From: Mannheimia varigena
GTDB taxonomy: Bacteria > Pseudomonadota > Gammaproteobacteria > Enterobacterales > Pasteurellaceae
Direction of reading: 5' to 3'
Assembly: GCF_013377235.1 (NCBI RefSeq)
Contig: NZ_CP016226.1
Span: 2,075,788-2,139,787, forward strand
DNA length: 64,000 bases
Shown here: piece by piece, positions 1 through 8,091 of the stretch
Layout: every line of letters begins with the position of its first letter
How positions within the stretch are numbered: position 1 is the stretch's first letter
The notes under the pieces: generated by a model
What the model saw: the letters and a program-made list of their open reading frames with translations, nothing else
What the model was told of the DNA's origin: nothing
The model's database searches: none
Program-made: the position numbers and the translations under genes

Positions 1-285
1 TGTGGTAAGAATATTGTTGCTTTAATTCATGGTAAAGAGATGAAGCCATTTAAATTTAATGATAAAGGCTCATTACTTTCTTTCTCTAAGTTTGGCACGG
101 TGGGGAATTTAATGGGGAATTTGATGAGTGGTGACATGTTTATTGAAGGTAAAATTGCACGACTTGCTTATCTTTCGCTTTATCGAATGCATCAAGTTGC
201 ATTACATGGTTATGTGAAAACAGGGTTAATTTTATTAGTCGGTCAGATTAACCGATTCCTGCGACCAATTATGAAATTACATTAA
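1..285 (+). CDS. ndh: NADH dehydrogenase (type II), 3' end only
   Basis: The reading frame is open from base 1, so the gene begins before the window and only the last 94 codons are present. The visible tail, with its FSKFGTVGNL stretch and the hydrophobic and basic end (YVKTGLILLVGQINRFLRP), matches the C-terminal membrane-associating part of the single-subunit, non-proton-pumping NADH:quinone oxidoreductase Ndh. The enzyme passes electrons from NADH to quinone at the inner face of the cytoplasmic membrane. The FAD- and NADH-binding domains are off the window, so the call rests on the tail alone. The gene converges on the solute-binding protein gene on the other strand. Confidence 0.8.
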   Translation, partial: CGKNIVALIHGKEMKPFKFNDKGSLLSFSKFGTVGNLMGNLMSGDMFIEGKIARLAYLSLYRMHQVALHGYVKTGLILLVGQINRFLRPIMKLH

Positions 286-290
286 TCGTA

Positions 291-317
291 AAAATCCGCA
301 TCATTTTGCGGATTTTT
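291..317 (+). terminator. Rho-independent terminator of ndh
   Basis: AAAATCCGCA and TGCGGATTTTT pair around a short TCATT loop, six bases after the ndh stop codon, and run into a T-rich end. The hairpin is also A-rich on its left side, so it may serve the converging gene too. Confidence 0.8.
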
Positions 318-327
318 CTCTTGAATT

Positions 328-337
328 ACAAGCGGTC
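328..337 (+). repeat. DNA uptake signal sequence (Apl type), first of about twenty
   Basis: ACAAGCGGTC matches the uptake signal core of the A. pleuropneumoniae-type Pasteurellaceae. Other exact ACAAGCGGT cores (either strand) start near 2658, 8338, 15949, 16735, 17597, 19929, 23320, 24550, 26129, 29440, 30539, 30969, 35182, 35765, 41243, 46608, 48916, 50422, 54117, 59235 and 63182. Many variants (GCAAGCGGTC, TCAAGCGGTC) are also present. They mark DNA taken up preferentially by competent cells of this group, and they are the main ground for placing the organism. Confidence 0.85.
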
Positions 338-362
338 GTTTTTAACTTGTATTTTGCAATGT

Positions 363-1403
363 TTATTTTGCTAGTTTAATTTCTGCTAACCACTTATCAA
401 TTAAACGTTTACCTTCTTCGCTTGAGCCAGCCTTTTTGTAATCAATTTCTACAAATTCAAGTGTATTAGCTTTGATCGATTGTGGTGCAACTTCTGCGTT
501 TACATTAGTTGGGGTTTGGTAAACACCGTGTTTTTTCCAAGGAATTTCTTGGGTTTCTTTAGAAAGTACCCAATCCATAAAGAGCTTTGCATTGTCTAGG
601 TTACGGGCATTTTTGATAATGCTTACCCCACCGAGTGCATAGCCTACTTTACCTTCTGGGATTATTGCCTCAACAGGCGCACCTTTTTCTTTCTCGGTTG
701 CATAGCCGTGGACAAAACCAACAGTAACTGCACTTTCACCGCGAGAGAGATTTGAGGTTACCAACGTGCTTTTCACATATTGTGAAATATTGTTATCTAG
801 CTTTTTCAAGTAATCAAAGGTTTTGTCTTCCCCCCAAAGAGTAGAAAGCGTAGTGATAAATGTATAAGTTGTACCTGAACTACGAGGATCTGGTATTTGC
901 ACTTCACTTTTTAAACGAGGATCTAATAAATCTTCCCATTTTTGGGGTGCCTCAATGCCTAGTTTGGCTAGCTTTTCTGTATTTATTCCTAAACCCAGCA
1001 CTAGCATATAAGCGATAGAGGTAAATTTGCCCGGTTCGCTTTCTACTAATGATTTAAATTGCGGTAAAATTTCAGCTTGCAATGGAGAGCGGTATGCCTC
1101 TAATAAGCCTAAATCGCCCGCTTGGAAGTGGGGCTCAATTGTTCCACCATACCAAATATCCGCTTGTGGGTTGGAAGATTCTGCTTTTAATTTTCCTAAA
1201 ATTGTGCCTGTACCACCGTGAATAAATTGGGCATCTACATTGTATTTTTGTGAAAACTGTTTAGTCATATCTTCACAAACATTGTTTTGTACTGTGCAGT
1301 AAATAGTTAAACGCCCTTCTGCTTTTGCATCTGTTGTAGTAAATAAGCTCGTTGCAAATAATAAGCTAGAGATTAATAATTTTGTCACTTTCAATTCCTT
1401 CAA
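363..1403 (-). CDS. Periplasmic ABC-transporter solute-binding protein (AfuA/FutA-like)
   Basis: A 346-residue protein with a cleavable signal peptide (basic start, hydrophobic stretch at residues 9-20, likely cut near Ala-28). The mature part is a type 2 periplasmic binding protein: IYCTVQNN near the start, a GGTGT motif, ADIWYGG near residue 80, and a C-terminal region with AKLFMDWVLS. The family carries ferric iron, aminoethylphosphonate or, in A. pleuropneumoniae AfuA, sugar phosphates; the ligand cannot be told here. No permease or ATPase gene is next to it: downstream lies the convergent ndh end and upstream the divergent azlC, so it must share a membrane partner encoded elsewhere. Palindromes between it and azlC may control both. 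Confidence 0.75.
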   Translation of the reverse strand: MKELKVTKLLISSLLFATSLFTTTDAKAEGRLTIYCTVQNNVCEDMTKQFSQKYNVDAQFIHGGTGTILGKLKAESSNPQADIWYGGTIEPHFQAGDLGLLEAYRSPLQAEILPQFKSLVESEPGKFTSIAYMLVLGLGINTEKLAKLGIEAPQKWEDLLDPRLKSEVQIPDPRSSGTTYTFITTLSTLWGEDKTFDYLKKLDNNISQYVKSTLVTSNLSRGESAVTVGFVHGYATEKEKGAPVEAIIPEGKVGYALGGVSIIKNARNLDNAKLFMDWVLSKETQEIPWKKHGVYQTPTNVNAEVAPQSIKANTLEFVEIDYKKAGSSEEGKRLIDKWLAEIKLAK

Positions 1404-1469
1404 AAAAACGCTAATAGGAAAAATTATGGAGAGGGAAGTCTAGCATTTCAGAGGAATGCTTGAAAGTAA

Positions 1470-1483
1470 TTAATCACGATTAA
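1470..1483. promoter_or_regulatory. Operator-like inverted repeat between azlC and the solute-binding protein gene
   Basis: TTAATC-AC-GATTAA is a perfect 6-bp inverted repeat with a 2-bp centre. It lies 67 bp upstream of the leftward gene. It shares the TAATCAC core with the repeat at 1546-1561. Regulator unknown. Confidence 0.4.
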
Positions 1484-1545
1484 ACCTGCTGATTTAATCT
1501 ATTATTTCAATGACCCTCCGCTATCTGTAAATTTTTAAAGAAATA

Positions 1546-1561
1546 TAATCACTTGTGATTA
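1546..1561. promoter_or_regulatory. Second operator-like inverted repeat upstream of azlC
   Basis: TAATCAC-TT-GTGATTA is a perfect 7-bp inverted repeat with a 2-bp centre, about 60 bp before azlC. The half site also looks like a CRP half site (GTGA), but the 2-bp spacing does not fit the CRP 6-bp spacer. Confidence 0.4.
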
Positions 1562-1622
1562 CTTGCTATTTTATAAAAAAGAGGAATAATAAATGTATTG
1601 TTTTAAATGTTAAATTTTAGTT

Positions 1623-2321
1623 ATGAAAAATAGTTGGAAGGAAGCGCTTAAATTGACTACCCCCATCTTTATGGGATACTTTGCTGCTGGTGTTGCTTAC
1701 GGAATGCTGGCAACTAATGCAGGCATGCCTGCTTGGTTTACGATTGTGATGAGTTTCACCGTGATTTCAGGTACAGCGCAATATGCTGCGATTCCCTTTT
1801 TTGTTTCAGGGGCGGGAGCAATTTCTGTTTTTCTCAGTACGCTTTTAATGAGCTTGCGCTTTAGCTTTTATACCCTCAATATGATAGAACATAAGCCTAA
1901 ATCACGTTTCAAAGGGCTTGTTTCAATTGCTGGTTTAACTGACGAAGGGTTTGCGGTTTTATCAACTTTATCAAAAGAGCAGCGTGAGTCATTTATCTTT
2001 AAAGTGGCAGTGTTGTGTGTTACTTATTGGACTTTCTCAACAATTGTAGGTGTGTTATTGGGGGATTCGGTGGCAAATTACATTCCTCATTTAGATTTTG
2101 CATTACCTTGCTTATTTGCAATTCTTGCCTATGAGCAGTATAAAAATCAAAAACAGTGGAAGCCTGTTGTGATCGCTTTGATTGGCTTCCTACTCGCTCT
2201 CCAAATCACTGAAACTAGCGTGTTATTAGTGGCTATTTTAATTGCGATAGTGATTGTTACTTTTTTACCGAAATCTTTTACAAAAACAGAGCACAAAGGA
2301 GCAGAGAATGAACACCAATGA
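1623..2321 (+). CDS. azlC: AzlC family branched-chain amino acid exporter, large subunit
   Basis: A 232-residue integral membrane protein with about five to seven hydrophobic segments. It matches the AzlC family in length and in its early signature (FMGYFAAGVAYGMLA, GTAQYAAIPF, LSTLLMSLRFSFY). AzlC with the small AzlD exports branched-chain amino acids or toxic analogues across the cytoplasmic membrane. The last 14 bases overlap azlD, which indicates translational coupling. The start is the first ATG of the frame and gives the usual N-terminus. Confidence 0.88.
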   Translation: MKNSWKEALKLTTPIFMGYFAAGVAYGMLATNAGMPAWFTIVMSFTVISGTAQYAAIPFFVSGAGAISVFLSTLLMSLRFSFYTLNMIEHKPKSRFKGLVSIAGLTDEGFAVLSTLSKEQRESFIFKVAVLCVTYWTFSTIVGVLLGDSVANYIPHLDFALPCLFAILAYEQYKNQKQWKPVVIALIGFLLALQITETSVLLVAILIAIVIVTFLPKSFTKTEHKGAENEHQ

Positions 2322-2634
2322 TATTTTAATTATGTTTGTTGCCCTTGTTCTTGGCACGCAGCTTTGTCGTTTTTTACCCGAATTTCTTCCCCAAAAGGTG
2401 CTATCTTCTCCCATTTTGCAAAAATTAAATAAAATGCTACCGCTTGTGATTATGCTTTTGCTACTTTTTACAAGTCTGACATTTCCGAAAAGTGGAGAAG
2501 GGTTCAATCTATTATTTGCTCAGCTTTTTGCGTTGATTTGTGTAATAGGTAGCTATATTTGGCTAAAGAACACTTTTTTAAGTGTGATATTAGGGATTTT
2601 AGGTGTGAATCTGTTTTTGTCGTTTTTAAGTTAA
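2308..2634 (+). CDS. azlD: AzlD family branched-chain amino acid exporter, small subunit
   Basis: A 108-residue, four-segment membrane protein of the AzlD family, with the typical LGTQLCRFLPEFLP stretch after the first helix. The frame is open further upstream, but the ATG at 2308 is chosen because an AAAGGA Shine-Dalgarno lies just before it and it gives the normal AzlD length. It starts inside the end of azlC (ATGAACACCAATGA holds both the azlD start and the azlC stop). Partner of AzlC in one exporter. Confidence 0.85.
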   Translation: MNTNDILIMFVALVLGTQLCRFLPEFLPQKVLSSPILQKLNKMLPLVIMLLLLFTSLTFPKSGEGFNLLFAQLFALICVIGSYIWLKNTFLSVILGILGVNLFLSFLS

Positions 2635-2655
2635 GTACAGATTTTTGAGAAAACA

Positions 2656-2694
2656 AAACCGCTTGTAACTGATAATTGCAAGCGGTCTTTTTTT
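2656..2694. terminator. Bidirectional terminator built from two inverted uptake signals
   Basis: ACCGCTTG (2658-2665) pairs with CAAGCGGT (2679-2686), followed by a T run. Both arms are uptake-signal cores, placed head to head between the convergent azlD and purine permease genes. Confidence 0.8.
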
Positions 2695-2710
2695 ACTATT
2701 TTTTCACAAA

Positions 2711-4012
2711 TTAGATGGCTAAATCAAACGCATAAAATGCGAGTAGAATAATCGCAATAATTACGGTACCGAGGTTTAGTTTTTTTACTTCGCCTGAAAT
2801 TAATCGACCGATAACGAGTGTTGCAAAACCTAGCATAATACCTGTGACGATGTTTGCGGTTAGTACGATAAATACCGCACATACAAGACCGGCCATTGCA
2901 CCAACGAAATCGCTAAAATCTAATCTTGAAACATTGCTCAACATTAATAAACCAACATACATTAACGCTGGAGCAGTAGCATAACTTGGTACTAAGAATG
3001 CAAGGGGTTGGAAGAACAACATGAATAAGAAGCCTATACCAACAACTACTGCTGTTAAACCTGTTTTACCGCCAACCGCTGTACCTGCTGCTGATTCAAT
3101 ATAAACCGCTGCTGGGGCTGTACCGAATAAGCCTGATAAAATTGACCCAAAAGAGTCAGAAGTTAAGGCTTTATCACCGTTGATGATTTGCCCGTCTTTA
3201 TCTAATAAATTAGCCTGACCTGCTACAGCACGAATTGTGCCTGTGGCATCAAAAATTGCGGTCATCACTAACGCAAATACGACAGGTAAAATGGCGGTAT
3301 TTAATGCCCCCATAATATCAAGACTTAAAAACAGTGAATTTTCTCCAAAGCTTGGCATTTTGAAAAAGCCTGCGTATTTTACGTTCGGATCAAAAATTAG
3401 CCCAACAATGGTAATTGCAATGATTACCCATAAAATACTGCCTTTTATTTTCAGCTTTTCTAATCCGATAATAGCAGCTAAACCAATTAAAGACATTAAT
3501 ACGGGGAATGAGGTAAAATCGCCTAATTTTACCGGGATATCCATACCGCTGTTTACGACTAATTTTACGTTGGTTGCTGCAATAATGAGTAGGAATAAAC
3601 CGATACCGATACCGGCACCGTGTGCAATGCTGCTTGGTAAATTACGCAAAATCCAAGTGCGGATACCTGTTGCAGAAATAATGGTAAACACTACGCCCAT
3701 TAAGAAAATTGCCCCTAGAGCAACAGGAACAGAAACTTGTTGCCCCAGCACTAAGCTAAAGGCGGTAAAAGCAGTTAGAGAAATTGCACAACCAATCGCC
3801 ATTGGTGCGTTTGCCCATAAGCCAATTAAAATTGAACCTAAACCCGAAACTAAACAGGTAGCAATAAATACGGATTCAGCAGGGAAACCTGCTTGGCTTA
3901 ACATTCCCGGCACGACAATAACGGAATACACCATTGCGAGAAAAGTGGTTAAACCTGCGATCACTTCTTGACGAACGTTTGAACCACGTTCTTCAAATTT
4001 AAACAAGGACAT
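2711..4012 (-). CDS. Purine nucleobase permease (AzgA-like, adenine/guanine/hypoxanthine)
   Basis: A 433-residue, about 12-14-helix NCS2 permease. It resembles the AzgA/GhxP/PurP group: an N-terminal FKFEERGSNVRQEVIAG-type entry, a first helix with GLTTFLAMVYS, FDATGTIRAVA in the middle and FGTAPAAVYIESAAGTAVGGKTG, the substrate-site region. It takes up purine bases with protons. The open frame extends to 4090, but the ATG at 4012 has a GAGG Shine-Dalgarno and yields the family N-terminus. The PurR-like box over its promoter supports a purine substrate. Which base is moved cannot be decided. Confidence 0.85.
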   Translation of the reverse strand: MSLFKFEERGSNVRQEVIAGLTTFLAMVYSVIVVPGMLSQAGFPAESVFIATCLVSGLGSILIGLWANAPMAIGCAISLTAFTAFSLVLGQQVSVPVALGAIFLMGVVFTIISATGIRTWILRNLPSSIAHGAGIGIGLFLLIIAATNVKLVVNSGMDIPVKLGDFTSFPVLMSLIGLAAIIGLEKLKIKGSILWVIIAITIVGLIFDPNVKYAGFFKMPSFGENSLFLSLDIMGALNTAILPVVFALVMTAIFDATGTIRAVAGQANLLDKDGQIINGDKALTSDSFGSILSGLFGTAPAAVYIESAAGTAVGGKTGLTAVVVGIGFLFMLFFQPLAFLVPSYATAPALMYVGLLMLSNVSRLDFSDFVGAMAGLVCAVFIVLTANIVTGIMLGFATLVIGRLISGEVKKLNLGTVIIAIILLAFYAFDLAI

Positions 4013-4061
4013 AAAAACCTCAAAGAAAAAAGATAAATAGAAAGGAAAATTTTGTGGGCGA

Positions 4062-4100
4062 ATTCTACAGAAATTTAAATTAATTGGCAAACGTTTGCGT
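4062..4100 (-). promoter_or_regulatory. Promoter with overlapping PurR box for the purine permease
   Basis: Read on the minus strand: PurR-like box ACGCAAACGTTTGCCA (4085-4100), whose end TTGCCA (4085-4090) is also the -35, then 17 bp, then the -10 TAGAAT (4062-4067). The box differs from the E. coli PurR consensus only at its last bases. Repression when purines are abundant is inferred. Confidence 0.75.
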
Positions 4101-4112
4101 GAGAAGTAAAAG

Positions 4113-4137
4113 AAAAGCAGGAAATAATCCTGCTTTT
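4113..4137 (-). terminator. Terminator of the yajC-secD-secF operon (opposite-strand view shown)
   Basis: GAAAAGCAGG and CCTGCTTTT pair around AAATAAT just downstream of secF. On the minus strand the hairpin is followed by a T-rich stretch. It separates secF from the promoter of the purine permease. Confidence 0.75.
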
Positions 4138-4150
4138 ATCTTATCGTTAA

Positions 4151-5125
4151 TTAGTAATCAATAAAGGCTTCTTGATCTGCCCCTTCTTTTTCAACCTTAG
4201 TCTGAACCATATGTTCACGTTTCAAACCAAGTTGTAGAGCCACACCGATCGCAATATAAATTGATGAATAAGTACCAAAACCAATACCAATTAATAATGC
4301 AAGCGAGAAGCTATGAAGCGTTGGGCCACCTAAATAGAATAGGGCTAATACTACAAAGAGTGTAGTAACAGAGGTCATTAAGGTACGAGAAAGGGTTTGA
4401 CTCAATGAAATATCCACTACTTCAGTTGAACTTAAACGACGAATTTTTGAGAAGTTTTCTCGCACACGGTCGAACACAACGATGGAGTCGTTTAGTGAGT
4501 AACCCACTACCGATAAAATTGCCGCCACAAATGTGAGATCTAGCTCGATCTGTAAGAAAGAGAATACTCCAAGCGTAACCAAAACGTCGTGGAATAAGGC
4601 TGTAATACCGCCTACAGCTAAACGCCATTCAAATCGTGTTCCCACATAAATGAGTAGCATTGCAAGAGTAGCAAGGGTGGCATAAATTGCGCCTTGTGTA
4701 AGCTCTTCCCCTACATTAGGGCCTACAAACTCAATACTTTTAATAGTTGCATTTGGATCTAATTTTTGATGGATTATATCTATCACTTTATTTCCAACGC
4801 CCATATCGCCAGCATTGGCAGACAAGCGGATCATTAAATCTTTTTGGCTGCCAGTGGTCTGTACTAATGCACTACCATAGCCACTATTTTCAAGTTCGCT
4901 ACGTAGCTTTGGTAAATCTGCCGGTTGAGAAAACTGAGTTTCAATTACCGTACCGCCTGTGAAATCTAAGCCCCAGTTAAATCCTTTCGTTGCAATAATG
5001 AAAATACATAATGCAGAGATAATAATAGAAAAGATGAAACCGAAGTAACGGTATTTCATAAACGGAATTAACTTATAAGGCAGTTTGATGTCTGCTACAT
5101 CTTGTTTTACATTTTCAATAGCCAT
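4151..5125 (-). CDS. secF: Protein translocase subunit SecF
   Basis: A 324-residue inner-membrane protein. One N-terminal helix, a periplasmic domain starting at the GLDFTGG signature (near residue 53), then five C-terminal helices with the RND-type motif SVVGYSLNDSIVVFDRVREN near residue 205. With SecD and YajC it uses the proton gradient to help the SecYEG channel pull proteins out on the periplasmic side. It lies 10 bases after secD in the yajC-secD-secF operon, the standard order. Length is as in E. coli. Confidence 0.96.
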   Translation of the reverse strand: MAIENVKQDVADIKLPYKLIPFMKYRYFGFIFSIIISALCIFIIATKGFNWGLDFTGGTVIETQFSQPADLPKLRSELENSGYGSALVQTTGSQKDLMIRLSANAGDMGVGNKVIDIIHQKLDPNATIKSIEFVGPNVGEELTQGAIYATLATLAMLLIYVGTRFEWRLAVGGITALFHDVLVTLGVFSFLQIELDLTFVAAILSVVGYSLNDSIVVFDRVRENFSKIRRLSSTEVVDISLSQTLSRTLMTSVTTLFVVLALFYLGGPTLHSFSLALLIGIGFGTYSSIYIAIGVALQLGLKREHMVQTKVEKEGADQEAFIDY

Positions 5126-5135
5126 TTATTCCACC

Positions 5136-6977
5136 TTAAATCCAAAGTTTCTTCACGCGTTTACCGCCATATACCCAGTTTACAAGCATGCGGGTACCTG
5201 TAATTGCGGTAAACATAGAAATAATTACCCCTAAAGCAAGCGTTACCGCAAAGCCTTTTACAGGACCTGTACCTACAGCATATAGCACAAGAGAGGTTAA
5301 AATGGTGGTGAGGTTCGAGTCAAAAATACTTGAGAATGCACCACTATAGCCTTCGTGAATAGCTTGTTGAATAGAGCGACCATTACGAATTTCTTCTTTA
5401 ATACGCTCATAGATCAACACGTTCGCATCTACCGACATACCCACTGCCAGTACAATACCCGCAATACCCGGCATTGTAAGTGTTGCCCCAATTAATGACA
5501 TTAAGCCGATGGTTAAAATCATATTGGCAATAAGGGCAAGTGAAGCAAATATCCCAAACATTTTATAAAATGCTAAACAGAATAAAATGGTTAAGCCTAA
5601 GCCTAACATACTTGCTTCCATACCTTGTTTCACATTATCTGCACCAAGTGATGCCCCGATAGTACGTTCTTCCACAATCACGATTGGAGCAATTAATGCA
5701 CCTGAACGTAGTAAAACAGCAAGATTTTGAGCTTCAGCCGGTGAGTTAATACCTGTGATTTGGAATTGGTTGCCTAAACGGGTTTGGATAGTTGCTACGT
5801 TAATTACTTCTTGGTGTTTTTCAAGAATGACTTTGCCGTTTGCATCTTTATGACCTGAATCTTTAAATTCGGTATAAAGGGTTGCCATTGGCTTTTTAAT
5901 TGCCATTTTAGTGATTTCGCCCATCATATCACCACCTTCAGCATCTAATTTGATACTTACTTGTGGCAAACCACGCTCATCTTTACCAGCAGTTGCATCA
6001 ATAATATGCTCACCACCTAAAGAAGGCTTACGGCGTAACACGACGGTTTCGCCATCACGAGTGTTCTGTACCTCAGAATCTGCGGGTACAATCCCTTTAG
6101 CTGCAGAGGCTAAATTTGCTTCTGTATTCACCAAACGGAATTCAAGTGTTGCTGTTGCTCCTAAAAGCTCTTTTGCACGAGCGGTATCCTGCACGCCCGG
6201 TAATTCCACAACAATGCGGTCAGCACCTTGACGCTGAATAGTTGGCTCTGAAACGCCTAATTCTTCTACACGTTTACGCAAAATTGAAAGATTCTGCTCA
6301 ATTGCCATGCTGCGAGAATCAGAAAGAGCTTGCTCTGATGGCGTTAAAGTTACGTTATTATCTTTAACTAAAATATCAAGTGTTGGGTGAGAGCGACGAA
6401 TTAAACGAACCGCATTTTCAGCTGTCTCGTTATCAATAAATTCAATCTCAGTTGCAAAATTTTCGGCTTTTTTGACCGCTTTATATTGCAATTTTTCTTT
6501 GCGGAAATCATTACGCAAGCTGTCTTGTAAGGTATCTTGCTGTTTAGCAAGAGCGGTGTTCATATCCACTTCCATTAAGAAACGAACACCACCAAGCAAG
6601 TCTAAGCCTCGTTTCATCGGGCTTCCGCCAATATCTGAGAGCCATTTTGGTGTTGCCGGTGCAAGGTTTAATGCAACAGAATAGTTATTACCCAATGCTT
6701 CAGAGATTTTTTCTTTGGCTGGAAGTTGTTGTTCAGTACTTTCTAAACGAACCAAGATCGAACCATTTTCTAACACGGCTGATTTTGGCTGAATGTTCAT
6801 TAATGAAAGCGTAGATTGAACTTGAGTAAGGGTTTCTGGTGTGGCTTGTTGTCCACGAGTACCGGAAATTTGTACAGATGGATCATCGCCATATAAATTT
6901 GGAAGGGCATATAAAGCACCAATGGCGATCACGAAGATCACCATTAAATTCTTCCATAGAGGGAAACGGTTTAACAC
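5136..6977 (-). CDS. secD: Protein translocase subunit SecD
   Basis: A 613-residue protein, usual length for SecD. It has an N-terminal helix (NLMVIFVIAIGALYALPNLYG), the GLDLLGGVRF motif that opens the first periplasmic domain near residue 125, a large P1 head region, and six C-terminal helices. GMSVDANVLIYERIKEE near residue 515 holds the conserved charged residue of the proton path. Acts with SecF and YajC in the inner membrane. 36 bases follow the yajC stop. Confidence 0.96.
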   Translation of the reverse strand: MLNRFPLWKNLMVIFVIAIGALYALPNLYGDDPSVQISGTRGQQATPETLTQVQSTLSLMNIQPKSAVLENGSILVRLESTEQQLPAKEKISEALGNNYSVALNLAPATPKWLSDIGGSPMKRGLDLLGGVRFLMEVDMNTALAKQQDTLQDSLRNDFRKEKLQYKAVKKAENFATEIEFIDNETAENAVRLIRRSHPTLDILVKDNNVTLTPSEQALSDSRSMAIEQNLSILRKRVEELGVSEPTIQRQGADRIVVELPGVQDTARAKELLGATATLEFRLVNTEANLASAAKGIVPADSEVQNTRDGETVVLRRKPSLGGEHIIDATAGKDERGLPQVSIKLDAEGGDMMGEITKMAIKKPMATLYTEFKDSGHKDANGKVILEKHQEVINVATIQTRLGNQFQITGINSPAEAQNLAVLLRSGALIAPIVIVEERTIGASLGADNVKQGMEASMLGLGLTILFCLAFYKMFGIFASLALIANMILTIGLMSLIGATLTMPGIAGIVLAVGMSVDANVLIYERIKEEIRNGRSIQQAIHEGYSGAFSSIFDSNLTTILTSLVLYAVGTGPVKGFAVTLALGVIISMFTAITGTRMLVNWVYGGKRVKKLWI

Positions 6978-7013
6978 AATAAATCCCCAAATGTTAAGGT
7001 TTGATTAGAGGCA

Positions 7014-7307
7014 TTAAAGAGATCTTAATGAGCCTTTAGGTAATACAGCAACCACGAAATCACGCTTAATGGTTACTTCAGTTGTGTCGTTTAATGCGAT
7101 AACGATGTTATCATTATCTGCGGTTACTTTTGTAATTTTACCGATTAAACCACCACTGGTTAATACCTCTTCGCCTTTTGCTAAGCTTGCAAGTAATTCA
7201 CGTTGTTGTTTTTGACGTTTTGCTTGTGGGCGATAAATCATAAAATAGAAAATTGCACCGAAAACAATCAGAATAAAGATCATTTCCATTCCGCCACCTT
7301 GTTGCAT
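7014..7307 (-). CDS. yajC: Sec translocon accessory protein YajC
   Basis: A 97-residue protein with one N-terminal membrane helix (MEMIFILIVFGAIFYFMIYRP) ending in the RPQAKRQKQ motif and a small cytoplasmic domain with GEEVLTSGGLIGKI. It is the first gene of the sec operon here; tgt and queA, which often precede it in other bacteria, are absent, and the gene upstream (ytfJ-like) is divergent. Confidence 0.95.
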   Translation of the reverse strand: MQQGGGMEMIFILIVFGAIFYFMIYRPQAKRQKQQRELLASLAKGEEVLTSGGLIGKITKVTADNDNIVIALNDTTEVTIKRDFVVAVLPKGSLRSL

Positions 7308-7499
7308 AAAAACTCCTTAAATTGTGTTAAGTGGTATAAAAAATTGATGTTATAAAAACGCCTGCTAAAATACCACAAATTCAATGAATTAACGAGTAGA
7401 AAAATTCATCGAATGCTTTTCTTTTAAACAAAAATTTGAGTAAAATCATTTCTTTTGTTTACAAAGTTATATCGGTTTTTATAACAACGAGGAGAAAAA

Positions 7500-8057
7500 A
7501 TGAGAAAAGTTGGAAAACTAGCGGTTATTTTTGGACTATTTTTTGCAAATATGAGTTTTGCTCATAATGTAAAATTAAATCAATCTTTGCCAGCCGTTTC
7601 GGTGGCAAAAGATGGCGAATTAGTGATTCAATCAGGCAAAATTGCTTATAAAAGTTGGAATTCATCAGCCGTTGCCGGAAAAGTACGAGTAGTGCTTCAT
7701 TTTGCAGCAAGAAGTTCAGTAAAGAGTAAAAATGCAGCCTTAATTAATACACTCAAAAATGCAGCTTTTGATCCTACAAAATATCAAACATTAACCATTG
7801 TAAATGCGGACGATGCGATTGTGGGGACCGGGCTTTTTGTGAAAAATAATGTTGAAGACGGTAAATTAGAAAATCCACGTAGCCAAGTCGTGCTAGATCA
7901 ACAAGGCAATGTTAAAAAAGCGTGGAATCTAAAAGAAAAAGAGAGTTTTATTGCGGTGTTGGATAAATCAGGCAAAGTCAAATTTGCAACGGAAGGTGCT
8001 CTTTCGTCAAAACAGATTGAAGAAGTGATGAGCTTGGTTAAAACATTAATGCAGTAA
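7500..8057 (+). CDS. ytfJ: YtfJ family periplasmic protein
   Basis: A 185-residue protein with a signal peptide (cut likely after MSFA, near residue 21). The mature part is thioredoxin-fold-like and follows the YtfJ family in length and in blocks such as KIAYKSWNSS, GKVRVVLHFAARSSVK and the central QTLTIVNADDAI, but it has no CxxC pair, as is normal for the family. The function of YtfJ is not settled. A GAGGAGA Shine-Dalgarno-like stretch precedes the ATG. It is divergent from yajC and ends in a shared terminator with galM. Confidence 0.8.
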   Translation: MRKVGKLAVIFGLFFANMSFAHNVKLNQSLPAVSVAKDGELVIQSGKIAYKSWNSSAVAGKVRVVLHFAARSSVKSKNAALINTLKNAAFDPTKYQTLTIVNADDAIVGTGLFVKNNVEDGKLENPRSQVVLDQQGNVKKAWNLKEKESFIAVLDKSGKVKFATEGALSSKQIEEVMSLVKTLMQ

Positions 8058-8062
8058 TAATT

Positions 8063-8090
8063 ATAGGCAGGTGTTACCTGCCTATTTTTT
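8063..8090. terminator. Terminator between ytfJ and galM
   Basis: ATAGGCAGGT and ACCTGCCTAT form a perfect 10-bp stem with a GTT loop, followed by TTTTTT on the plus strand. The galM stop lies just beyond, so the hairpin may stop both transcripts. Confidence 0.9.
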
Positions 8091-8091
8091 C

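Noticed and set aside
1546..1561. CRP site upstream of azlC
   Set aside because: The half sites are 2 bp apart, not 6, so it does not fit CRP.
3237..3971. A 244-codon plus-strand frame inside the purine permease gene
   Set aside because: Antisense shadow of a membrane protein gene; it has no start signal and no family resemblance.
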